Positions 57,611 to 64,000 of a stretch of DNA of 64,000 nucleotides are shown here, one piece after another. Position 1 is the first letter of the stretch. Each line of letters opens with the position of its first letter. The translations under genes were made by a program, and so were the position numbers. The notes under the pieces are model-generated. The model did no database searches, was not told the origin of the DNA, and was given only the letters and a program-made list of their open reading frames with translations. Source of the stretch: Alkalicoccus urumqiensis (GTDB taxonomy: Bacteria; Bacillota; Bacilli; Bacillales; Salisediminibacteriaceae); contig NZ_PVNS01000003.1 of NCBI RefSeq assembly GCF_002993335.1, forward strand, positions 1-64,000. The letters run 5' to 3'.

Positions 57611-58963
57611 TTATTCGGGACCTTGTACAAGCTGTTCGTACGATTCGTAAAGCTCGAGCATCCGTTCCAGATTCTTCTTCTCTTGTTCGGTAATCGTATG
57701 TTCTACAGTACCCTGACCGGAGAAGCGGACTTTGGCTGTAGTGGACTCTGCAATCGTTCCTAGAAACTCGATATACTGATCCATGTTGTAAACTGTATTA
57801 TGGCTTGCTGCCATATACCATTCATAAATACCGCGGTCTACATCTGTCTGCTTATCGAGTCTCTCTATAAACCATGTTTCTGTCTCTCCGTCTACAATGA
57901 ATTGTATCTGTTCGAAAAAGATCCAGCTGTCCCTATGAAAGCCAAGAACCATATAAAATTCCCCAAAGATAGAAGGGTCATTTTCAAAGCCTAAGTCGCC
58001 AACTTTCAATCTCGGATAAAACGCAACACCGTGGCGGGGAATTTCGATGTACTCTGTACTATATCCGGAAGGTACATAAATAGTGACATCGTCAAATTCG
58101 TCATAGCGGTAATCCGTATATTCGAGAAGTTCTTCCAATTCCGCTTTTTTTGAAGCAGTAATGGTATTATTCAATTCTGTTTCCAGATTATCCAGCACCA
58201 TTGTATTTCCTTTAGCATAATCTTTCGTTTCCTGAAGCAGTGTGAGGGCCTCATCCAGCTGCCCCTCCGATTCTAATTTACGGATAGCTTCAATATCCTC
58301 CAATACCGCTTCTTTTGAATAAGTTTCAATAAGGTCGGAAGAAACCTCATTACTTGTATACTCGGATTCTGCGTCCTCTAATGTCTGCATTGCTTTCTTG
58401 GTTAATCCATTCTCATATTCTGATTCCGCTTTTGCTATTTCCTGATCAAGGGCACCGGCATACAGATTCTCTAATTCTACAGCAGCGTCCTCGTGATACT
58501 GCTTTGCGACAGGATCGACTTCTTTCAAGTGTCTGATTGCACGGTCGAATTCATCTGTGCTTTTAAATTCCATGCCATACTCGAATTTCGTCACAGATTC
58601 TTCAATCTGCTCCAGCGTTTCAGAAGTGCTGCGGATTTCCTGGTCGAGGTCTGATACAGGAAGAGCATCTAAGCCATTTAAAGAAACTATGTAGTCTTCA
58701 TAATTAGAAACGTCTTCTTCAAGAGACGTGTTGATCTCCTCAAGTAAATCGGCGGCTGCGGTTTCTATTTCATTACGCAGGGTTTCCCGCTGTTCGTCTT
58801 CCAATTCTTCATCTGCTAAAGCAGTATCAGCTGCTTCAGCAGCTTCGCCGATGTTTCCTTCATCGAATAAAGAAGTAATGGTGTTTTTGTGAGCAGTATA
58901 TGGGTCGGAGCACCCTGCCAGTAAGACAACACCACCAACAATTATTAATCTTTTTTGTAACAA
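57611..58963 (-). CDS. Lipoprotein with long coiled-coil region, 450 aa
   Basis: Starts at TTG 58963, 7 bp after GGAGGG. Lipobox VLLAGC (Cys18) and then about 260 residues of acidic alpha-helical, TPR- or coiled-coil-like sequence with repeated EL-x-ALD elements, followed by a C-terminal globular domain (about 280-430; FYPRLKVGDLGFENDP, EWYMAASHNTVYN). AT-richer than most neighbours. Family not recognised; probably an extracytoplasmic stress or envelope protein. Confidence 0.75.
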   Translation of the reverse strand: MLQKRLIIVGGVVLLAGCSDPYTAHKNTITSLFDEGNIGEAAEAADTALADEELEDEQRETLRNEIETAAADLLEEINTSLEEDVSNYEDYIVSLNGLDALPVSDLDQEIRSTSETLEQIEESVTKFEYGMEFKSTDEFDRAIRHLKEVDPVAKQYHEDAAVELENLYAGALDQEIAKAESEYENGLTKKAMQTLEDAESEYTSNEVSSDLIETYSKEAVLEDIEAIRKLESEGQLDEALTLLQETKDYAKGNTMVLDNLETELNNTITASKKAELEELLEYTDYRYDEFDDVTIYVPSGYSTEYIEIPRHGVAFYPRLKVGDLGFENDPSIFGEFYMVLGFHRDSWIFFEQIQFIVDGETETWFIERLDKQTDVDRGIYEWYMAASHNTVYNMDQYIEFLGTIAESTTAKVRFSGQGTVEHTITEQEKKNLERMLELYESYEQLVQGPE

Positions 58964-59206
58964 AAGACATCCCTCCTGAATGGAAATAATGAGTATATAA
59001 ACCTAATAAAATAGACGAATAACCCAATTTTACAATATTAGTCTTATAATTCAATAGAATAAAGGAAATTAAAGGATGAAAAATAGCATTCAGGATGAAT
59101 AAAATAGTTTGTGTTCATTCTGAAACGATAACTACATAATCGAACAGGACTTTCCCGGCACGGAATCGAATCGAAATCAGTGGATAGACAGACAGGAGGC
59201 ACGGTG

Positions 59207-60556
59207 ATGAGTACAAAGAAGTGGTATAACGAGCGGAAGGCACAGTTGAAAAAGCTGAAACGGACAGAGCTGGAGGAGTGGGTGCTCCAGTGGATGGAAC
59301 AGCATCCGGGGCTGGATGAGGCGTTTTCGTTTTCGCATTCATCGAAAGAGGACGAGGTGGAAGCAGCGGTGCGGCGGATCCGTGCGGCGCTGAAGGAAGC
59401 GCAGAATCCGTTCCGGGATACCTTGGAAGCAGCAGAGACAGACCGTATCCAGTCGGTACTGGACCGGGCCTGGAATCTGGAGCAGGACGGGGAGCCGGTC
59501 CGTGCGTTCCGGCTGTACCTTGTGCTGCTGGACGAACTGGAGGGCACATCTTTTGACGAACTGCAGGCAGAAGCGGCGGAAGCATTAAGTGACATGTTCT
59601 GGGGGGAAGACGCCTATCTGGCCCCGAAGGAGCAGGAGGAGATCGCAGGAATGATGATGGAACGCATCAAAAACCTCAGGGATCCGCTCTGGTTTGATTT
59701 GATGAGTGCCAGTCTGCCGCTGACGAAAGTGAATCCGCGTTTCCACAACCTGTTTCGGGAGGCGCTGGAGACCGGTAGATTCCTCGTTTTACCGGAAAAG
59801 GAAGAATTTAAGGAACGGCAGCTTCTTATACTGGAGGGGAAGCTGCTGGAGCTGCATGAGGATCCGGCGGTGGCCGAGGCGTTCCGGGAGAAGCATCGTT
59901 CGAAGGTGCCGGGCTTTTTAATGGGTCTGGTGTGGTCGAAGTGGGAGCGCGGCGAGATGAAGGAAGCGCTGGCGCTGTTGGATGAGGAGCTCGCGTGGAA
60001 ACCGGACGGAATGGAGCGGGAGCTGCTGCTCATGGCGAAAGCGGATCTGCTCCGGGATTCCGGAGCAGAAGACGCGGCGCGGGCGTTTGTGAAGGAATGC
60101 CTGCTGGGGCCGTTATCCGATCCGGCGGCCGAGGGGCTGTACAACGTCTGGAAAACAGTCGTGCCGGAAAATGCGTGGGATAAGGAACTGGAGAGGCTGA
60201 TGGCAGAAATTCCCATGAAGTCGCATTTGTTCATTCATATCTGCATGCAGGAGGGACTGACCGGCCTGCTGAAGGCGGTATGTGAAGCAGAGCCGGAGCT
60301 CATTTTGTCGATGTATGAGGCGTTTCTGCCGGAGGACGATGCGTTTGTCTACCGGATGATCGAAACCCATGTCATGCAGGAGGCAGCGAAGGCGTCGACC
60401 CGCCGCGATTACGAAGGGCTCGCGGAACTGCTCATGAAGTACGCGTGGATTACCGGAGCGGGCTTCGTGAAGGAACTCATTGAGCTGCTCCGGAAGGAAT
60501 ATCCGAGGAAAAGGGCGCTCCGGGAAGAGCTGGAGGAAGTTGAATTCTTGTTGTAA
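59207..60556 (+). CDS. Hypothetical helical-repeat protein, 449 aa
   Basis: ATG 59207 (8 bp after AGGAGG) is preferred over an upstream GTG frame. The product is almost entirely helical, with TPR-like pairs (for example ALLDEELAWKPDGMERELLL and AFVKECLLGPLSDPAAEGL) and no membrane segment. Acidic and cytoplasmic. Similar helical proteins accompany SWIM zinc-finger proteins in Bacillus, but no such gene is adjacent. Followed by a terminator. Function unknown. Confidence 0.75.
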   Translation: MSTKKWYNERKAQLKKLKRTELEEWVLQWMEQHPGLDEAFSFSHSSKEDEVEAAVRRIRAALKEAQNPFRDTLEAAETDRIQSVLDRAWNLEQDGEPVRAFRLYLVLLDELEGTSFDELQAEAAEALSDMFWGEDAYLAPKEQEEIAGMMMERIKNLRDPLWFDLMSASLPLTKVNPRFHNLFREALETGRFLVLPEKEEFKERQLLILEGKLLELHEDPAVAEAFREKHRSKVPGFLMGLVWSKWERGEMKEALALLDEELAWKPDGMERELLLMAKADLLRDSGAEDAARAFVKECLLGPLSDPAAEGLYNVWKTVVPENAWDKELERLMAEIPMKSHLFIHICMQEGLTGLLKAVCEAEPELILSMYEAFLPEDDAFVYRMIETHVMQEAAKASTRRDYEGLAELLMKYAWITGAGFVKELIELLRKEYPRKRALREELEEVEFLL

Positions 60557-60568
60557 TCGAGAGAAAAA

Positions 60569-60605
60569 AAGCAGTTTCCGGCAGACCGTCCGGGAGCTGT
60601 TTTTA
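60569..60605 (+). terminator. Terminator of the helical-repeat gene
   Basis: GCAG...CCGG pairs with CCGG...CTGT around a short loop, followed by TTTTT. Confidence 0.7.
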
Positions 60606-60659
60606 TTGGAATGGATAAAATCTGAAGACTTTTTTACATAAGCATGCTGAGAGCTGCAG

Positions 60660-60905
60660 CACCTGCTTTTCGCTTTCGGCATGGAGAAGTTGGACTTTTC
60701 CGGGGCACTGCGGGAATAGTAGGCGGAGAAGTTGGAATATAGGTGGGAGAAGTTAGACGATGGCAATGGAGTTGGAATGGGCCGCCGGGTTGTTGGACTG
60801 GAAGGGGCAGTTGTGAGAGCGGAAGCGTCCGTTGTGAGAGAAATCGGCTCCGAAGTTAGACTCCCCCGCAGCTGCGCTTCTCTGCTCCGGCTTCCGCCGG
60901 AACGC
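60660..60905 (+). repeat. Type-2 periodic intergenic repeat, copy 2
   Basis: Contains GGAGAAGTTGGACTTTTCCG as in the 31646 copy, followed by GGAGAAGTTGGAATA, GGAGAAGTTAGAC, GGAGTTGGAAT, GGGTTGTTGGACT, GCAGTTGTGAGAG and CCGTTGTGAGAG, each about 20-22 bp from the last. No coding capacity; it fills most of the 420-bp gap before the minus-strand genes. Confidence 0.65.
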
Positions 60906-60978
60906 AGGCAGGGAGCGGGAACCCATTCACTAATTTTCACTTTTCATTTAAGGGGGGCAGCGCACAAAAAAAGAACCC

Positions 60979-61197
60979 TTACTGCTGCAAGGATTCCTTC
61001 TGTGATATAAGCTTCCAGAAAAACAGGGACAGGCCGAGGACCGTCAGTACGAGCGAGACAGCAAGTGTACCCGGGTAGTAGGTCCAGGCGGCCTGCATGG
61101 AGCCTGCTTCCCCCGCAGCGGCGGCGGTTTGTTTCGTGAAGCTGAGTATAAGAATGCCGGTTAAGAGTAACGCGGCGCTTGTCATTAACGTTTTCAT
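60979..61197 (-). CDS. Small membrane protein, 72 aa
   Basis: ATG at 61197 is 7 bp after GGAGAG (another ATG two codons earlier overlaps that site). Two membrane segments (SAALLLTGILILSF and YYPGTLAVSLVLTVLGLSLFFW) separated by an Ala-rich outer loop, ending in KLISQKESLQQ. Family not recognised. Confidence 0.65.
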   Translation of the reverse strand: MKTLMTSAALLLTGILILSFTKQTAAAAGEAGSMQAAWTYYPGTLAVSLVLTVLGLSLFFWKLISQKESLQQ

Positions 61198-61285
61198 GTT
61201 CATTCTCTCCTGTTCTCTATGTTTCATCATCCAATGTATGAAGACTTTACCTTTTTATGGATGGCATTAAACATACAGCAGGCGA

Positions 61286-62464
61286 TCAGGTGAAAGATGA
61301 ATCTTTCGGCTTACGCTCGCGGAAGTAGTACAGCCAGACGCGGACGACGGAGCTGAAAAAGAAAATCATCACAAACGGATAGACGGTGACGTTGAACCAT
61401 TCGAGACCGGATAACGAGGCGCTGCCCTCCTCGAGCGCGTTCGGGAGGATAAACGAAAAATAGTTCAGCGCAAACAGCATCACGATCGGGAGAAACAGAA
61501 TCGTGTACGTTCTCGTCACGCGCATCGCCGCACGGCTCCGGTCTTCTGCCGTGTCATGCATGACGGGCTTCGGTTCTCCGGCGCGGCAGGCTTTCCGCCA
61601 GATCGACCATTTCTGCCACACCATGCCGGAGGCGTACACTTTTTCCCAGCCGGCCTCTTCGTGAAACTGATGGGCGCCGGCATCGGCGCGCCCTTCAAAC
61701 AGCACTTCGTAGGCGTAACGCTCGGCGGGTCTGCGGTCGGTAAAGCGGAAGCGGATGCCGCCGGGGCGGACGCTCTCCAGATGCCAGCCGTCATTTTCCT
61801 GGCGCTCGAGCCACGCTTCGAGCTTATCCGGCGCATACATCCAGCCGGGCTTCATCCGGTGCTTTTTCACCCCGGCTCCGTCCGTGTCCTCCGCCGGCAG
61901 TTTCTGCTGGAAAAGGCGGGCCGATTCGCGCTTCAGTGCAAGGAGCTGATACACACCGAGAACCGTAACAAGAATCTGCAGGAAAAGGGCGGTGTACGTT
62001 ACGATCCAGAGCGGGCTTTCCACGCGGGTGACTGTCACCGGCGCATCGGACAGATACAGCGGGAGAAAAATGGCCGCCTGCATGCTGAGGGAAAGCACGA
62101 TAAATAGAAAGTAGATCCACCAGACTGCAGCAATGCGGCTGTTTCTCGATTCGAGACCGTCCCGTACGATCGTCGTTTTTACGTCCCGGGACGGTTTTTC
62201 GTTCGCGTAGACGGCCCATTTCCGGCGTCTTGAGGCGACGTGCCAGCCGTCTTCTTCGAGGGCGTGCGGGAGCGGATGGTTCCGGCTGCGGTCGAAGCTG
62301 ACGGCGAACGTGGCGTGCTCCGGCTGGGCGCGGGTGAAGGTGAAGCGGCTCGTTTTCGGCTGAAATCCGGTGAGCCGCCAGCCTTCTTCGGCCTTCGAGG
62401 CGAGCCAGGCTTCGGTTTTTTGGATGTGGAAGCTCCAGAATGGGCGGAATGTCGTTTCGGTCAC
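61286..62464 (-). CDS. DUF2812 membrane protein with two DUF2812 repeats
   Basis: 392 residues. Two copies of the DUF2812 pattern (FRPFWSFHIQKTEAWLASKA...GWRLTGF near 1-70 and KPGWMYAPDKLEAWLERQE...GWHLESV near 205-285, quoted in parts) each precede a pair of membrane helices (about 115-175 and 325-380). Its start overlaps the PadR regulator stop (ATGA), the standard PadR-DUF2812 arrangement in Firmicutes; the biochemical role of the family is unknown. Confidence 0.9.
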   Translation of the reverse strand: MTETTFRPFWSFHIQKTEAWLASKAEEGWRLTGFQPKTSRFTFTRAQPEHATFAVSFDRSRNHPLPHALEEDGWHVASRRRKWAVYANEKPSRDVKTTIVRDGLESRNSRIAAVWWIYFLFIVLSLSMQAAIFLPLYLSDAPVTVTRVESPLWIVTYTALFLQILVTVLGVYQLLALKRESARLFQQKLPAEDTDGAGVKKHRMKPGWMYAPDKLEAWLERQENDGWHLESVRPGGIRFRFTDRRPAERYAYEVLFEGRADAGAHQFHEEAGWEKVYASGMVWQKWSIWRKACRAGEPKPVMHDTAEDRSRAAMRVTRTYTILFLPIVMLFALNYFSFILPNALEEGSASLSGLEWFNVTVYPFVMIFFFSSVVRVWLYYFRERKPKDSSFT

Positions 62465-62799
62465 GGGGATCCCTCCTGATGGGCGGCGGCGTTCGTGTAC
62501 AGCTCCTTTAACCGTTCGGTTTCAAGGCGCAGAATCTCGGCGCCGGCCGGGGTGATTTCGTACGTTTTCCTGCGCCCGCCGCCTGCATAGACGACGAGAA
62601 GCTGGTCTCTGGTCATCTTCGTCACCGTGCCGTAGACGGTCCCCGAGCCGAGCGTGAGGCGGCCCGCGGTCAGCCGCTCCACGTATTTGATAATGCCGTA
62701 GCCGTGGCGTGGCTCATCCGCCAGACTCAGCAGAATGTAAAACGCCGTTTCCGACATCGGGATGTATTTTCTGCGCAGGTGTTCGGTTGCGTAGCTCAT
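62461..62799 (-). CDS. PadR-family transcriptional regulator
   Basis: 112 residues, a PadR winged helix: ETAFYILLSLADEPRHGYGI, LTLGSGTVYGTVTKM and the wing GGGRRKTYEITPAG, then a short dimerisation helix. ATG at 62799 follows AGGAGG by 6 bp. It overlaps the DUF2812 gene, which it probably regulates together with itself through the inverted repeat at 62817-62847. Confidence 0.92.
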   Translation of the reverse strand: MSYATEHLRRKYIPMSETAFYILLSLADEPRHGYGIIKYVERLTAGRLTLGSGTVYGTVTKMTRDQLLVVYAGGGRRKTYEITPAGAEILRLETERLKELYTNAAAHQEGSP

Positions 62800-62816
62800 A
62801 TAGTGCCTCCTAAGTA

Positions 62817-62847
62817 TGTCACGCTGTGAGTATATCACGTTGTGACA
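62817..62847. promoter_or_regulatory. PadR-type inverted repeat operator
   Basis: TGTCACGCTGTGA and TCACGTTGTGACA flank GTATA; arms match in 11 of 13 positions. It lies 18 bp upstream of the padR start codon and overlaps the probable promoter. Confidence 0.6.
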
Positions 62848-62953
62848 CATTCTGCAAAATGTTTCCATGTTTGCAGTACAGGGCGGGTGGGGTGTAACGT
62901 GGGGGAGGAGATGCACGTAGAAACAGACAGGACGAATCACAAGGAGGTTCTTC

Positions 62954-63100
62954 ATGGATCCGATTACGCTGGTGCTTCTCGTCATTTTAATTATCGCCTT
63001 CTTTCCGCTCATTCTGCGGAGTGTCGGCTGCCTGCTGCGGATTATTGCCGCCGTCGTCATCATTGCAGTCGGCATTTCACTGCTCTCACAATTACTGTAA
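62954..63100 (+). CDS. 48-aa membrane protein
   Basis: ATG 62954 follows AAGGAGG by 7 bp. Two hydrophobic segments (ITLVLLVILIIAFFPLIL and IIAAVVIIAVGISLL) joined by RSVGCLLR. Divergent from padR across 150 bp and closed by its own terminator. Too small for a confident family. Confidence 0.65.
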   Translation: MDPITLVLLVILIIAFFPLILRSVGCLLRIIAAVVIIAVGISLLSQLL

Positions 63101-63102
63101 AA

Positions 63103-63137
63103 AAAGCGGCCTCCCCGTCTTCCGGGAAGGCCGCTTT
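63103..63137. terminator. Bidirectional terminator
   Basis: AAAGCGGCCT pairs with AGGCCGCTTT; it separates the 48-aa gene from the converging gene at 63140. Confidence 0.82.
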
Positions 63138-63139
63138 CG

Positions 63140-63415
63140 TTATTCCGCCGAGGTGGCGATATTGTTCAGCGCGTTTTCCACGCCTTCTTTGTCGCCGCCC
63201 GCATAAAACATGGCCAGCAGCTCGTAGCTCGTACGCAGATCGATCAGGTAGCAGTCGTGCGTCTGCGTATTGTACACGAAATGATGCAGCTCGCTTCCTT
63301 TCGTTCCGTCGACCACTTTGTACGGCCCCGCGTCAAACAGCTCCCGCATGCCGCTCTGGGCAAGCTCCATAAACTCCTCGCGCGTTACCTTTTTCTCTGC
63401 AGTAAATTGACTCAT
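63140..63415 (-). CDS. Hypothetical 91-aa protein
   Basis: ATG at 63415 follows GGAGGG. Soluble, mixed alpha/beta: MSQFTAEKKVTREEFMELA, HHFVYNTQTHDCYLIDLRT, YELLAMFYAGG. No membrane segment or known motif. The single cysteine and YNTQTHDCYLIDLR strand pair suggest a small barrel-like fold, not assigned to a family. Confidence 0.7.
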   Translation of the reverse strand: MSQFTAEKKVTREEFMELAQSGMRELFDAGPYKVVDGTKGSELHHFVYNTQTHDCYLIDLRTSYELLAMFYAGGDKEGVENALNNIATSAE

Positions 63416-63569
63416 CGTATCCCTCCTGAAATCCTTTGTTATCCCCAGACAGTTTATCACGACAGGCCGGAGGGAGAAAACGAAAACGGCTTTCTGTATG
63501 CAGGAGGGGAGAGGGGAAGGCTGCTTGTTTCAGCAGACGGGCAGCTTTGCTGCCTCTGGACAGACATAC

Positions 63570-63752
63570 CTACGCCTCTTCTTCGTCCTTTACTATAATC
63601 GTACAAACATCCATTTTCACACTGCCGGATTCATCTTCTTTCAGAGGTTCTTCGCTCACGTTTCGAAAAAAGAAGGCCTCGATATCCAAGTCGGTTAATA
63701 TTGTTATCCGCTCTTCCCCGCTTTCTTCCAATATTCTTTCAAACTCCTCCAT
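63570..63752 (-). CDS. Possible small acidic protein, 60 aa
   Basis: Starts ATG 63752 with a weak GGAGAG 9 bp upstream. Strongly acidic (about one third Asp/Glu), with ITILTDLDIEAFFF and VKMDVCTIIV as strand-like parts. Plausible but without recognised homologues; could be spurious. Confidence 0.4.
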   Translation of the reverse strand: MEEFERILEESGEERITILTDLDIEAFFFRNVSEEPLKEDESGSVKMDVCTIIVKDEEEA

Positions 63753-63914
63753 TGTCAGGCGCTCTCCGTCCTTTCAGAAAGGCAGCAGCTTTTTTGCCGC
63801 TGTATCTTGTGTCCTGATCAGCCGGCTGATGGTTACCAAAGTATCGCTGAGATAGCATTAGCGCGTGCTGGGCTTCTTTCAAGAAATGACATCCGGATGC
63901 ATCGAGGCCTGTTC

Positions 63915-64000
63915 AGAGCGGGAAACCTGCGGGCGGAGCCCGCCATCTGCTTCAGACCGGTGACCGTTTCCGGCGGAGGGCAGCGGGGTGTGCTGCCGGT
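63915..64000 (+). repeat. Head of an intergenic periodic repeat, cut by the window end
   Basis: GCGGGCGGAGCCCGCCATCTG is type-1 head-like (the match is to CCGCGGGC...GCCCGCCATCTGC), and GGGCAGCGGGG with GCTGCCGGT at 63977-64000 equals the head of the type-2 copy at 31646. The 21-bp units would lie outside the window. Between 63753 and 63914 I see no gene. Confidence 0.5.

Overview
The window reads as chromosomal DNA of a rather GC-rich member of the Bacillaceae. Signs are the strong AGGAGG-type ribosome sites, the Zur box, the BceR-type box, the B. subtilis-type parS sequence and many DUF/PadR/ZinT/GlsB families typical of Bacillus relatives. Abundant acidic residues in the secreted proteins fit a halophile or haloalkaliphile (inference). 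Two exact parS 16-mers, a third with one mismatch, and rlmH suggest a position in the origin-proximal half of the chromosome.

Layout. 1-1.2 kb: a 94-bp IS200/IS605-type end fused to a truncated gene, then its intact paralogue. 1.3-3.2 kb: an ArsR/DUF2087 regulator and an MFS exporter, each behind a related palindrome. 3.2-8.2 kb: a sigma-54-type promoter driving 3-hydroxybutyrate use (CoA-transferase A/B, 3-hydroxybutyrate dehydrogenase, thiolase, GntP permease). 8.4-10 kb: rlmH followed by a lone AT-rich gene with a HEPN-like motif. 11.1-13.9 kb: a degenerate ABC ATPase fused to LytTR plus a NatAB-like exporter. 14.0-19.1 kb: a BceRS-AB-like antimicrobial-peptide module. 19.2-21.3 kb: XRE regulator and Fic protein. 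21.4-23.5 kb: GlsB-like protein, tRNA-dihydrouridine synthase, GNAT. 23.6-29.0 kb: mannitol-type PTS operon with a pentulose/hexulose-phosphate epimerase, a SIS isomerase and a divergent DeoR regulator. 29.3-31.5 kb: two transporters. 32-33.4 kb: twin small membrane proteins and a methyltransferase. 33.4-36.7 kb: Zn alcohol dehydrogenase, M24 (DddP-like) protein, GntR regulator. 36.8-39.8 kb: PD-(D/E)XK-DUF2075 protein, GNAT, a tRNA-Arg fragment and tiny membrane proteins. 39.9-44.2 kb: Zur-controlled ZinT-like lipoprotein, alpha/beta hydrolase, GGDEF-EAL protein. 44.8-54.4 kb: a nine-gene operon (two FAD oxidases, NitT/TauT-type ABC transporter, creatininase-family amidase, two CodA-like amidohydrolases, WrbA-like flavoprotein) that looks like an undescribed N-heterocycle uptake and degradation pathway. 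54.9-64 kb: AbrB-like protein, flavodoxin, lipoproteins, a PadR-DUF2812 pair and small proteins.

The intergenic DNA is unusual. Two families of degenerate repeats with a period of about 21 bp fill most gaps longer than 300 bp, and a 94-bp IS605-like mini-element occurs twice, 55 kb apart, with one mismatch. The most interesting candidates are the 44.8-54.4 kb operon, the 21-bp periodic repeats, the HEPN-like gene behind rlmH, the inactive ABC-LytTR fusion and the epimerase/isomerase pair in the mannitol operon.
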